The notes beneath the pieces were generated by a model. That model searched no databases. It worked only from the letters and a program-made list of their open reading frames with translations, and was not told the origin of the DNA. The position numbers and the translations under genes were made by a program. From NCBI GenBank assembly GCA_946407895.1, contig CAMJQA010000002.1:1-41877 (forward strand): a stretch of DNA of 41,877 nucleotides, read 5' to 3'. The number at the start of each line of letters is the position of its first letter. Within the stretch, counting starts at the first letter, position 1. This DNA comes from an uncultured Prevotellaceae bacterium. GTDB lineage: Bacteria; Bacteroidota; Bacteroidia; Bacteroidales; Bacteroidaceae. Positions 27,131 through 35,130 of this stretch are shown in pieces.

Positions 27131-28081
27131 ATGAAGCATAAAGGAATCATCTGCGGCATACTGGCGGCTGTGTGTTATGGCACGAACCCGTTCGGTGCCT
27201 TGCCGCTCTATGAGGAAGGCGTGAACACATCGTCCGTACTCTTTTACCGTTTCTCCATGGCGGTGCTGATGCTGGCCGTCATGTTGCTCGTAGAGCGTAA
27301 GTCATTCCGAGTCAACAGCGGAGAAATGAAGACGCTCGGCTCACTCGGACTGCTCTTTGCCGCATCAAGCATCACTTATTATCAGAGTTTCCGATTCATG
27401 GATGCCGGTATTGCCTCCACCATCCTGTTTGTCTATCCTGTGATGGTGGCAGTCATCATGGCAACATGCTTCCGTGAGAAGGTGACGGCTTCAACAGTTA
27501 TAGCCATCATCCTTGCTTTAGTTGGTATCGGCTTGCTATACAGGGGCGATGCAGGCGTATCACTCAGCACCTTAGGCATCCTCCTGGTCATGGTTTCATC
27601 GCTGACTTACGCCATTTATATCGTGGTGGTCAACCAGTCGAGCATCCGCATGTCGTCGTTGAAGCTCACGTTCTATGTGCTGCTGATATGTATGCTGTGC
27701 TTGCTGGCCTATTCGTTTACCTCGCCCGACCTGCATCTGATGTTGCCGCCGTCGCCCCGTGCATGGTTCTTTGCCTGTTGGCTGGGGCTGGTGCCGACGG
27801 TGCTCTCGCTGGTGCTGATGACCGTTGCCGTACACGAAGTGGGAGCCACGCCTACAGCCATCATGGGAGCCTTGGAGCCATTGACGGCGGTAGCCATAGG
27901 CGTGATGGTGTTTGGCGAATCGTTCACCCTGCGTCTTGCCGTTGGAATTGTGCTCATCCTTTCAGCCGTTCTGCTGATTGTGATGGGCAAAAATTTCCAT
28001 CTGCGTACCATCAGTCATTCCATCACCTCGATCGTCAGAAAGACCTGGCGATGGAAAGTTTTCGTCTGCTACCTGTTTTAA
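27131..28081 (+). CDS. EamA/DMT-family transporter
   Basis: 316 residues with ten predicted TM helices in two EamA repeats (~5-140 and ~150-285). The first starts GIICGILAAVCYGTNPFGALPLY; the second ends EPLTAVAIGVMVFGESFTLRLAVGIVLILSAV, a typical EamA repeat. A basic cytoplasmic tail follows. It is an inner-membrane exporter or permease of unknown substrate. It starts 13 bp after the GNAT stop and is probably co-transcribed. Confidence 0.9.
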   Translation: MKHKGIICGILAAVCYGTNPFGALPLYEEGVNTSSVLFYRFSMAVLMLAVMLLVERKSFRVNSGEMKTLGSLGLLFAASSITYYQSFRFMDAGIASTILFVYPVMVAVIMATCFREKVTASTVIAIILALVGIGLLYRGDAGVSLSTLGILLVMVSSLTYAIYIVVVNQSSIRMSSLKLTFYVLLICMLCLLAYSFTSPDLHLMLPPSPRAWFFACWLGLVPTVLSLVLMTVAVHEVGATPTAIMGALEPLTAVAIGVMVFGESFTLRLAVGIVLILSAVLLIVMGKNFHLRTISHSITSIVRKTWRWKVFVCYLF

Positions 28082-28156
28082 GCAGGAATAAAACATAAGT
28101 GAAGGCGGGTATACGATAACGAAATATATACGGCAAGCAGTAAAGAATAAATTTGT

Positions 28157-28561
28157 ATGAATGGTATATCCCTGTTTTTGTCGGTTTCAGCATTTTTTGT
28201 CGTTGCTGCCATCGTTGTCGCTAAGAGGCAAAATAAGCCCCGCAGAATCATGCATAAAGGCAAACTCCTGAAGAGCGAGATCGTCTGTCGTGACGGAGAG
28301 AAGCTTTATGTGGAGAAAGTTGGTTTCAGGGATTGGCATGTCTGCATTCATGCCTATTACCTGATTTCCGACAGATTGACTGAGGGTCATACCATCCTCG
28401 AACAGAGATGGAGCTATGAAGATTTCTGCAACGTCACCATCCGCCTCGAAGATTGCACCTACGCCCTCATCCGGCAAGTGGACGTCGTAGCTCTTGTCAG
28501 CAGTTTCAGGCCCATCCCGGTAGATGAATTCGACCGTATTGCCCAACCATTAATCATGTAG
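28157..28561 (+). CDS. Hypothetical protein with N-terminal TM anchor
   Basis: 134 residues. A single hydrophobic N-terminal helix (GISLFLSVSAFFVVAAIVV) is followed by a basic stop-transfer patch and a ~100-residue soluble domain with several beta-like segments (KLYVEKVGFRDWHVCIHAYY; YEDFCNVTIRLEDCTYALIR). No known family or catalytic motif was recognised. A TAAATTTG at 28148-28155 ends 1 bp before the ATG; as a promoter it would start RNA inside the gene, so I treat it as chance. Confidence 0.6.
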   Translation: MNGISLFLSVSAFFVVAAIVVAKRQNKPRRIMHKGKLLKSEIVCRDGEKLYVEKVGFRDWHVCIHAYYLISDRLTEGHTILEQRWSYEDFCNVTIRLEDCTYALIRQVDVVALVSSFRPIPVDEFDRIAQPLIM

Positions 28562-28581
28562 CAACCGAAAACAGAATAGAT

Positions 28582-29178
28582 ATGCCCTACTCACTACTTC
28601 CCACGTTGCTTTTGCAGATACTGGTCATAGGCTATACGCCAGGTCCGGCCAACATCTATTCCCTCGCCATGTCGCTTCGGCACGGTCGAAGGGAGTCCTT
28701 GTGCATGTGGCTCGGGTTGCTGGCTGGCTTTAGCATAGCGGCCTGCATCATGGCTATATTGACCCATTTGTTGGGCATAGCCATTGGCGAATATGTTTCC
28801 TATCTGAAGTATGCAGGTGCTGCCTATTTGGTTTATCTTGCCTATAAAATATGCAAGAGGAACGGACAGATGAGTGGGCGTGATTCCGAGTGTTCCTTCT
28901 GGGGCGGCATGATAGTTCAGCTGACCAATGCCAAGATGTTGTTGTTCGAGCTGACGGCTTTCAGCACTTTTGTCCTGCCTCATTCCAATAGGCTTGCAGA
29001 CTTGTTGGTGGTTGCCGCCTGGCTCACTCTTGCCGGTCCTGGCGGCAATTTGGCCTGGCTATTGGCAGGCAGCTATCTCAGAGGCTTCTTTGCTCAATAT
29101 GGCCGGCTGGTAGATGCTCTTTCTGCCATTGCGCTGATTCTTTGCGCTTTATGGATTGTTATATCTACAACAACTTAA
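28582..29178 (+). CDS. LysE/RhtB family exporter
   Basis: 198 residues with about six TM helices. The family signature near the N-terminus is GYTPGPANIYSLAMSLRHGRR (GPG-type motif). Further helices include LKYAGAAYLVYLAYKI, typical of RhtB. A predicted inner-membrane exporter of amino acids or related small metabolites; the substrate is unknown. Confidence 0.87.
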   Translation: MPYSLLPTLLLQILVIGYTPGPANIYSLAMSLRHGRRESLCMWLGLLAGFSIAACIMAILTHLLGIAIGEYVSYLKYAGAAYLVYLAYKICKRNGQMSGRDSECSFWGGMIVQLTNAKMLLFELTAFSTFVLPHSNRLADLLVVAAWLTLAGPGGNLAWLLAGSYLRGFFAQYGRLVDALSAIALILCALWIVISTTT

Positions 29179-29219
29179 TTAAATACGCAATTGAATAACC
29201 TTCAAAAATTGAAAGAAAG

Positions 29220-29525
29220 ATGATACAGTTTATAGTCAGAGCCTACGACGGCAAAGGCAAACTACCCAAAAGGATGGAAGTCCGTCCCCGTCATTTTGAA
29301 AACATGGAACGGATGAAAGGGCACGTCGTCTGTGCCGGCGGCATACTTGATGAGGAGGGAAAGATGATAGGTTCCCTGCTCGTCATGGAGTTTGAGAATC
29401 GTGAACAGCTTGACGAGTATCTTGCCAGCGAACCATATGTGGTGGAACATGTATGGGAGCGGATTGAAGTGGAGCGGATGAATGTTGTCATCCTGGATAA
29501 GGAGATTATAAAGGAAAGAATCTGA
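29220..29525 (+). CDS. YciI-like protein
   Basis: 101 residues with the YciI/dimeric ferredoxin-like pattern: a first strand MIQFIVRAYDG, RPRHFENMERMKGHVVCAGGILDEEGKMIGSL (R-x-x-H plus the GGIL loop), and LLVMEFENREQLDEYLASEPYV, where the E/D-EPY segment is characteristic. Relatives act as small-molecule-binding or dehydrochlorinase-like enzymes; no specific role can be assigned. The 22-bp repeat array follows about 40 bp downstream. Confidence 0.85.
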   Translation: MIQFIVRAYDGKGKLPKRMEVRPRHFENMERMKGHVVCAGGILDEEGKMIGSLLVMEFENREQLDEYLASEPYVVEHVWERIEVERMNVVILDKEIIKERI

Positions 29526-29566
29526 AATTACAACACGGTAATGTATGAAGTGGACAGTATTTGGCT

Positions 29567-29732
29567 GTGCCCCGGGGCACACGACAATGTGGCCCGGGGC
29601 GCACGATCATGTGCCCCGAGGCATGCGACCATGTGGCCCGGGGCAACATCCCGTTTGACTCGAGTGAAAAAATCGAATGACTCGAGTGAAACGATCGAAT
29701 GACTCGAGTGAAACGATCGCTTGACTCGAGTG
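29567..29732. repeat. Eight-unit 22-bp array with palindromic CYCGRG centres
   Basis: Eight cores centred at 29573.5, 29595.5, 29617.5, 29639.5, 29661.5, 29683.5, 29705.5 and 29727.5, exactly 22 bp apart. Cores 1, 2 and 4 are CCCGGG, core 3 is CCCGAG, and cores 5-8 are CTCGAG (within ACTCGAGT). Although the first four units are GC-rich and the last four are not, they align: ACGATC at unit positions 11-16 and TG at 20-21 are shared between units 2 and 6. In units 6 and 7 a second palindrome CGATCG lies 11 bp from the core, giving a palindrome per helical turn. The period is not a multiple of three, so it is not coding. Confidence 0.9.
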
Positions 29733-29777
29733 GCTATTTCCATATGATGTGTTGCAAGGAAAAAACATATATAAGAA

Positions 29778-30797
29778 ATGACTGTTCAAGACGCAAAGAA
29801 GTTTTTGGAGTATGATAGCATGGCAAGTCCTTTGTTTGATGGGCTCCTGCTGACGTTCTCTCAGAAGGAAATTGAAATGAGTGGGAATACAGAAATATTC
29901 CCTGGTGCTTATCTGTATAAGGCCATCAAAACTTTCATCCAACTGTATCATGCAAAGTGCAAGGAATTTGGTTTTGAACCGCAGCAGATTAATAGAATGG
30001 AGTTTGACACAATGGTGCCATATTGTCCCGCTTTCAGTACTGCCATGCTTACTGATGACATGATTGCAGCAATGATATCTATGAGTAACCATTTTGGAAA
30101 GTACGAAGAATTGATAACAGATAATATTGTCAATACTGATGGGATGCCAAATGTCATAAAGCAGTTGGAAGATGAGCCTAGCTTACGGGGCTTCTTTGCG
30201 AGTTATGCAGATGTCATGATTACAGCAGACAGGATATTTATGCTCGACTACTCGTTGGGTGCAATGGTAATTGAAAAAAAATGGCAAGAAATAGCTGATG
30301 TCCTGAATGAATATGTCGACAAACTGAATGCAGCGCACTTCACAAATGGGCTGGAGCATTTTACCCAAGATGACGTTATCAATCTATCTAAGCTATCCGG
30401 GTTGACTATTGAGCCAACAAGAATAGAGAAAAACGGGACGTGGGGGCTTGTGGATATTTTCGGGCAGATAGTCCTCCCCTGTGAATGGAACTATATCGAC
30501 GAGTTCCACGAAGGGTTTGCTGTTGTCGTAGACAAAAACAATAAAGCCGGATACGTTAATGCAAGAGGAGAATTAGTGATTCCATGCATTTGGAATTTAG
30601 CCATGGGATTTGAAGGAGGATTTGCTGTTGTGAGTAACGATGAGAACAGATATGGAATCATTAATAGAAAAGGTGAGATTGTGATTCCATGTACTTGGCG
30701 ATTTATCACTCCTTTTACGAGCGGGTTAGCTAAGGCTCAGGACTTTGATAAACATTGGTTTCTCGTTGACATGAAAGGTGAAGCAACTTGTATTTAA
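29778..30797 (+). CDS. WG-repeat protein
   Basis: 339 residues. Residues 1-210 are mostly helical without a recognised family. Residues ~215-335 form three to four WG/KWGL-type beta repeats: GTWGLVDIFGQIVLPCEW, then KAGYVNARGELVIPCIW, then RYGIINRKGEIVIPCTW, then a final HWFLVDMKGE. Such repeats mediate binding in many envelope and cytoplasmic proteins. There is no signal peptide. Codon use is clearly more AT-rich than the flanking housekeeping genes, which hints at a different history. It lies directly downstream of the 22-bp array. Confidence 0.8.
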   Translation: MTVQDAKKFLEYDSMASPLFDGLLLTFSQKEIEMSGNTEIFPGAYLYKAIKTFIQLYHAKCKEFGFEPQQINRMEFDTMVPYCPAFSTAMLTDDMIAAMISMSNHFGKYEELITDNIVNTDGMPNVIKQLEDEPSLRGFFASYADVMITADRIFMLDYSLGAMVIEKKWQEIADVLNEYVDKLNAAHFTNGLEHFTQDDVINLSKLSGLTIEPTRIEKNGTWGLVDIFGQIVLPCEWNYIDEFHEGFAVVVDKNNKAGYVNARGELVIPCIWNLAMGFEGGFAVVSNDENRYGIINRKGEIVIPCTWRFITPFTSGLAKAQDFDKHWFLVDMKGEATCI

Positions 30798-30822
30798 AGC
30801 ATTTTGCAATTTTTCCTGCATT

Positions 30823-30856
30823 TTGTTTGTGCATTCATAAATAATCTGTATCTTTG
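30823..30856 (+). promoter_or_regulatory. Promoter for the DUF234-type ATPase
   Basis: -7 TATCTTTG (30849-30856) with two possible -33 TTTG elements at 30823-30826 and 30827-30830 (22 or 18 bp spacing). A palindrome at 30871-30885 lies just downstream, in the expected 5' leader. Confidence 0.65.
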
Positions 30857-30870
30857 CAAAATAATAACCG

Positions 30871-30885
30871 CCATTATTATAATGG
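30871..30885. promoter_or_regulatory. Candidate operator palindrome
   Basis: CCATTATTATAATGG is a perfect 7+1+7 palindrome. Imperfect flanks ATAATAACCG (30861-30870) and TCATTAT (30886-30892) extend the symmetry. It lies 15-29 bp past the -7 box and 20 bp before the ATG, where a bound regulator or an RNA hairpin would block expression. Confidence 0.5.
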
Positions 30886-30904
30886 TCATTATCTTTTTGC
30901 GCTT

Positions 30905-32221
30905 ATGAAGTTCTATGATAGAGAAGCAGAGCAACAATTGCTCAGAGAAACTTTGGACCAAAGTAAACGTGAGGCGCGAATGACCGTCATCATGGGTCGT
31001 AGGCGTATTGGTAAGACGGAACCTTCGCAGAGATGCGGGGATGACACTATCCTCTATTTTTTCGTTGGTAAGAAAGCCGAGGCGTTGCTTTGTCAGGATT
31101 TTGTGACTGAGATTACGAATAAACTTGGCATACCGGTATTGGGACAGGCAAACTCTTTTGCGGACGTCTTTAGATTCGTGCTTCAGATTTCAGAGAGCAG
31201 ACCGTTCACATTAATAATCGACGAGTTCCAGAACTTCCAAAAGGTGAACCCGACGGTGTTTAGTGATATGCAGCGAGACTGGGACTTATGGAAACGTAAA
31301 AGTCACTTGAACCTGATTATCAGCGGCTCTGTATTTACGTTGATGAAGAAAATCTTCGAGGACTACGAAGAGCCGCTTTTCGGACGTGCCGACGAGAAAC
31401 TAACCCTCCAACCCTTCAAGACCGATGTGTTGAAGGAAATCTTAAGTGACTTCAATCATGACTATACACCAGAAGACTTGCTGGCGTTGTTCGGCATTAC
31501 GGGTGGCATTGCTTGGTATGTCACCCTGCTACTTGACCGTGGCAAGACCCATAAAAACAAAATGCTGGCAGCTCTGACAGAAGAAAACTCTCCCTTCATC
31601 AATGAAGGCAAGAACATCCTGGTAGAAGAGTTCGGTACGGACTATGCCATCTATTTCTCCATTCTGACCTGTATTGCCTGTGGCATGAAGACCAGTGCGG
31701 AAATAAAGAACGAACTACAACTTGAGAATATTAGCAGCTATTTGTCTCGCCTGGAAGACTACTATGGGCTGATTAGCAAGTACCAGCCCATCTTTGCCCC
31801 CAAAAGCAGTAAGAAGGTACGCTACCAGCTACATGATTGTTTCCTGATTTTGTGGTTCCGCTTCTTCTTCAAGTACCAGGCATTGGTGGAGAACAAGGCC
31901 CTAAAAGCCCTTGGTGACATCATCAAGCGCGACTACGATGGACTGTCGGGCATAATGATGGAGCGTTACTTCGTTCGCAAGTTCCAGGAAAAGGGACGAT
32001 ACATCGTCGGCAAATGGTGGGACAGAAAGGGATTTAATGAAATAGACCTTGTGGTGATTGATCCTATTGATAAGGAAGCATGGATATATGAACTGAAGAA
32101 GGACGAAAGGAGATATGACGAATCATCTTTCAAGGAAAAGGTTGACACAATGGTAGCCCAGACTCCTGAACTGCGTAAGATGACTATTCACATTGGCTTA
32201 CTCACAATGAAAGATATGTAG
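30905..32221 (+). CDS. AAA-type ATPase with DUF234 / PD-(D/E)XK-like C-terminus
   Basis: 438 residues from ATG 30905 (MKFYDREAEQQLLRETLDQ); upstream non-ATG codons are not needed. The Walker A is GRRRIGKT (residues 31-38). Walker B-like LIIDEFQNFQ follows, then SGSVFTLMKKIFE (sensor-like). A winged-helix-type middle precedes the C-terminal DUF234 domain, where Asp381 (NEIDLVVID) and Glu396-Leu-Lys398 (YELKK) form a PD-(D/E)XK-type nuclease core. The family is widespread in archaea and Bacteroidota and its function is unknown. Oddity: Walker A is followed by EPSQRC, with Pro40 inside the helix that normally begins there. Confidence 0.87.
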   Translation: MKFYDREAEQQLLRETLDQSKREARMTVIMGRRRIGKTEPSQRCGDDTILYFFVGKKAEALLCQDFVTEITNKLGIPVLGQANSFADVFRFVLQISESRPFTLIIDEFQNFQKVNPTVFSDMQRDWDLWKRKSHLNLIISGSVFTLMKKIFEDYEEPLFGRADEKLTLQPFKTDVLKEILSDFNHDYTPEDLLALFGITGGIAWYVTLLLDRGKTHKNKMLAALTEENSPFINEGKNILVEEFGTDYAIYFSILTCIACGMKTSAEIKNELQLENISSYLSRLEDYYGLISKYQPIFAPKSSKKVRYQLHDCFLILWFRFFFKYQALVENKALKALGDIIKRDYDGLSGIMMERYFVRKFQEKGRYIVGKWWDRKGFNEIDLVVIDPIDKEAWIYELKKDERRYDESSFKEKVDTMVAQTPELRKMTIHIGLLTMKDM

Positions 32222-32312
32222 ATTGATTATCCAATAGGACTCCGCAAGAATTGGACGGGTATGATAAGTGAACAGCCTTATGTGTTATTATTCGTTAATA
32301 ATGATGGATGTA

Positions 32313-32345
32313 TTTGGTGATTACTCGGGAAATGTTGTACCTTTA
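32313..32345 (+). promoter_or_regulatory. Promoter for the BI-1 family gene
   Basis: -33 TTTG (32313-32316), 21 bp, -7 TACCTTTA (32338-32345; one mismatch to TAnnTTTG), 33 bp before ATG 32379. Confidence 0.6.
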
Positions 32346-32378
32346 CAGCCCGAAAGCAATATAAATGGAATTTGAGAT

Positions 32379-33092
32379 ATGAACGATTACAGCTATTTGG
32401 AACAAGAACAGTCGATTGACTTGTCGAGATCTTTTTCGGTGTTGATGCGCAATGTCTATACGTGGATGGCCCTGGGCCTGCTGATGACTGCGCTGACTTC
32501 TTTGTATGTGGTGAGAGATGAGAATCTGTTGTACACGATTGCAACGAGGCCACCTTTGATGTGGGGCCTGTTTATTGCCGAACTGGCGATGGTGCTGATA
32601 CTGTCAGCAAGGATTATGAAGATGTCTTTCCCCGTGGCAGGACTGATGTTTGCCGCATACGCCATCCTGAACGGCGTAACGATGGCTTTCATCTTTGCCG
32701 TCTATACGGCTGAGAGTATAGCCACCACGTTCTTCATTACGGCTGGTACGTTTGCCGGTATGTCGTTGCTGGGCTATACCATAAAGAGGGACTTGTCGTC
32801 TGTTGGACGTATGCTCTATATGTTGCTCATAGGGTTGATTATTGCCACGATAGTGAATATCTTCATGAAGAGCAGTGGACTGGCTATGATTCTGAATTAC
32901 CTGGGCGTGATTGTGTTTGTGGGCCTGACTGCTTACGATACGCAGAAGATAAAGAACATGCTGATGATGTACAGCGAAGCCGGGGTGAACGACCAGACAA
33001 ACAAAATGGCCCTGCTGGGCAGCCTGACGCTTTACCTGGACTTCATCAACCTCTTCCTTTACCTGCTTCGGTTCATGGGCAACAGGCGGTAA
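32379..33092 (+). CDS. Bax inhibitor-1/YccA family membrane protein
   Basis: 237 residues with seven TM helices after a ~25-residue cytoplasmic N-terminus. The BI-1 pattern is clear: VLMRNVYTWMALGLLMTALT for TM1, then LNYLGVIVFVGLTAYDTQKIKNM, where the TAYDTQ Asp is part of the conserved acidic site, and LYLDFINLFLYLLRFMG at the end. Bacterial relatives are pH-sensitive Ca2+ leak channels or FtsH-associated proteins. It is monocistronic: its own promoter precedes it and a bidirectional terminator follows. Confidence 0.94.
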   Translation: MNDYSYLEQEQSIDLSRSFSVLMRNVYTWMALGLLMTALTSLYVVRDENLLYTIATRPPLMWGLFIAELAMVLILSARIMKMSFPVAGLMFAAYAILNGVTMAFIFAVYTAESIATTFFITAGTFAGMSLLGYTIKRDLSSVGRMLYMLLIGLIIATIVNIFMKSSGLAMILNYLGVIVFVGLTAYDTQKIKNMLMMYSEAGVNDQTNKMALLGSLTLYLDFINLFLYLLRFMGNRR

Positions 33093-33127
33093 AGTTCCCA
33101 GCCTGTATTATCAAACTTACCTATAGA

Positions 33128-33168
33128 AAACAATCGCTCCCTTACTCTCAGGGGGCGATTGTTTGTTA
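33128..33168. terminator. Bidirectional terminator between convergent genes
   Basis: A 14-bp stem with one G-U pair, starting AAACAATCGC (33128) and ending GCGATTGTTT (33164), around the 9-nt loop TTACTCTCA. T-rich flanks lie on both strands. It ends the BI-1 gene and the minus-strand operon. Confidence 0.88.
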
Positions 33169-33176
33169 CAGGGGGA

Positions 33177-34373
33177 TTATATCATCTGCAGGGCTACGTA
33201 GGTCCAGTGGGCTATGATGCCGGCTGCGATGCCTCCAAGTATCTGGCAGAGGAAGTCGCGTGTGAGCAGGTGACGGTATCCCATTGAGTCGAGCATGGCG
33301 GTGTGTGTGCTGAGGAACCCGCTCCAGCACATGCCCATTGCCGTGAAGACGGCTACGGCATTGCCATCGATGATGCCCTTGCTGGTAAACTCGGGGATGA
33401 GACTCAGTGCGGCTCCGACTGCGCCAAGGGCCGTGATGGGGAAGGCAACGAGTTCGGGAGCCGTAAAACCAAAGAGCCATTCGAAGACTATGCTTATCTG
33501 GCCGGCCAGCCAAGGCAACAGTCCGCAGCCCTGATAGGCCTCGCCCGTATAGACGACCGCTGAGGAAGCCGAACCGTGAATGCCCTCGGAGGCGCCGCCA
33601 AAGGTGAACATCATGACTAATGTGCAGATGATGAGCACACCGGGGATGATGGTCAGTCCGCTCTCAACTCCCGTCTTACCGCCGTCGAGCAGGGCATCTA
33701 GTATCTTGACGAATGTGCTGGGATGTTCCCATTCGTCCTTTGCATGTTGCTCTTCAAGCTCAATCTGTTCCTGCTCAGCCTGAGATACAACGGGTTGGGT
33801 ACGGAACTCGGGGTGAAGACGGCAGATGAAATGCTGCATCAGACGGGTGGCAACCACACCGCCACAGGCCGCTCCGAACAGACCGATGAAGGGTTCGGAG
33901 AAGTAGCCCTGGCCAATCATGAACATCACAACGAGCAGTCCCATGCCAAAGGCTGTGCCAAAATTGGCTAATGAAATGAACTCATAGACCCGGAAGTAGC
34001 GGGCAAAGGACTTATTGCGTGAAAGGGTGATGATGGCCGGGTTATCGCTCAGGAACGTCATGACGCAGGCCAGGACAGCCACACCGGGCAGATTATAGAT
34101 GGGGCGCATGATGGGGCGGAGCAATTTCTGAAGCAGATCAACTACACCAAACTCGGTGAAGATGCGACCAAGGGCTCCGGTAAGGACGGAGATGCCCATC
34201 AGGTAGAATACGGTATTGAGCAGAAGGCTGTGGGCCGTTCGCATCATGGTATTTATCATGTTGCTTAGGCCCATTACATGGCTCAGGTATCCGAAGATAA
34301 GAAAGACTACCAGGAGGCAGGGTACGCCCCGTGGAAGAAGTTTTGAGGGGTTCAAGGGTTTATAAAGGTTCAA
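33177..34373 (-). CDS. YjiH/nucleoside-recognition (Gate) domain membrane protein
   Basis: 398 residues with about ten TM helices. Gate-type features include VFYLMGISVLTGALGRIFTEFG, FLSDNPAIITLSRNKSFARY, and the C-terminal GNAVAVFTAMGMCWSGFLSTHTAMLDSMG. It resembles YjiH-like proteins of the nucleoside-recognition superfamily, inner-membrane proteins of unclear substrate. It is last in the minus-strand run, 8 bp after the ABC ATPase, and so may be co-expressed with it without belonging to the same complex. Confidence 0.87.
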   Translation of the reverse strand: MNLYKPLNPSKLLPRGVPCLLVVFLIFGYLSHVMGLSNMINTMMRTAHSLLLNTVFYLMGISVLTGALGRIFTEFGVVDLLQKLLRPIMRPIYNLPGVAVLACVMTFLSDNPAIITLSRNKSFARYFRVYEFISLANFGTAFGMGLLVVMFMIGQGYFSEPFIGLFGAACGGVVATRLMQHFICRLHPEFRTQPVVSQAEQEQIELEEQHAKDEWEHPSTFVKILDALLDGGKTGVESGLTIIPGVLIICTLVMMFTFGGASEGIHGSASSAVVYTGEAYQGCGLLPWLAGQISIVFEWLFGFTAPELVAFPITALGAVGAALSLIPEFTSKGIIDGNAVAVFTAMGMCWSGFLSTHTAMLDSMGYRHLLTRDFLCQILGGIAAGIIAHWTYVALQMI

Positions 34374-34380
34374 AATAGGG

Positions 34381-35109
34381 TCAATCTACTTGGAAATAGT
34401 TCTCCAGCTCTGCCTGGGCCTGGCCATCGCTGTTGTCTATGTCGCGAATGATGAAGCCGTTCTCGAGCAGGGCAATGCGCGGACAGATATCTACGGTGTG
34501 CTGCAGGTTGTGGCTGCTGATGAGTATGGTGGCGCCCGTCTGCTGGTTGTATTCCCTGAGCAGATGCTTGATGGCGCTCTGGCTTCTGGGATCAAGGAAG
34601 TTGAAGGGCTCGTCGAGGATGAGCACCTGAGGCTGCAGGAGCATAGCTGACACAATGCCCACCTTCTGTTTGTTACCGGCCGAGAGGTTGCGGATGAGCT
34701 TCTTCTGACCCATCAGCTCGCCGGCCATGAAGTGTTCATACTTGCCAAGGAAATCCTGCAGGTCATCCTGGCTGCGACCGCTGATGCGGGCTATGAACTG
34801 GAAGTACTCGTCGGGGGTAAGGTAGTCGATGAGGAAACTTTCGTCAACGAAAGCACCGGTCCAGTCCTTCCACTGCTCCGTTTCGGAGACGTTGATGTTT
34901 ACTTCCTGCTCGGCAAAATTCCCAATCATGCGTACTGAGCCCTCATCAGCCTTGATGAGGTCAAGAATCAGACGGAAGAGGGTGCTCTTGCCGGCACCGT
35001 TATTGCCGACGAGACCGAGCATCTCGCCGCTATGGATTTCATAACTATCGATGTTTACAGCTACTTTTTCACCGAAACATTTCTTTAGGTTTTTTATATG
35101 TATGTTCAT
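34381..35109 (-). CDS. ABC transporter ATP-binding protein
   Basis: 242 residues from the ATG at 35109 (MNIHIKNLKKCFGEKVAV). Walker A GNNGAGKST, Q-loop region, signature LSAGNKQKVG (a degenerate LSGGQ), Walker B VLILDEPFNFLDP and H-loop ISSHNLQH are all visible, so it should be an active ATPase. It follows the DUF5687 permease by 21 bp and is its likely partner in an export-type complex. Confidence 0.93.
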   Translation of the reverse strand: MNIHIKNLKKCFGEKVAVNIDSYEIHSGEMLGLVGNNGAGKSTLFRLILDLIKADEGSVRMIGNFAEQEVNINVSETEQWKDWTGAFVDESFLIDYLTPDEYFQFIARISGRSQDDLQDFLGKYEHFMAGELMGQKKLIRNLSAGNKQKVGIVSAMLLQPQVLILDEPFNFLDPRSQSAIKHLLREYNQQTGATILISSHNLQHTVDICPRIALLENGFIIRDIDNSDGQAQAELENYFQVD

Positions 35110-35130
35110 AATAAGGTTCAAAGTTTATAA

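Noticed and set aside
28148..28155. TAAATTTG promoter for the gene at 28157
   Set aside because: It ends 1 bp before the ATG, so RNA would begin inside the gene; no -33 is visible.
29567..29732. CRISPR array
   Set aside because: Units are contiguous 22-bp repeats without unique spacers, and no cas gene is present.
29528..30092. Minus-strand coding frames through the 22-bp array
   Set aside because: The 22-bp period shifts frame at each unit, start and stop positions are arbitrary, and one frame runs into the real WG-repeat gene.
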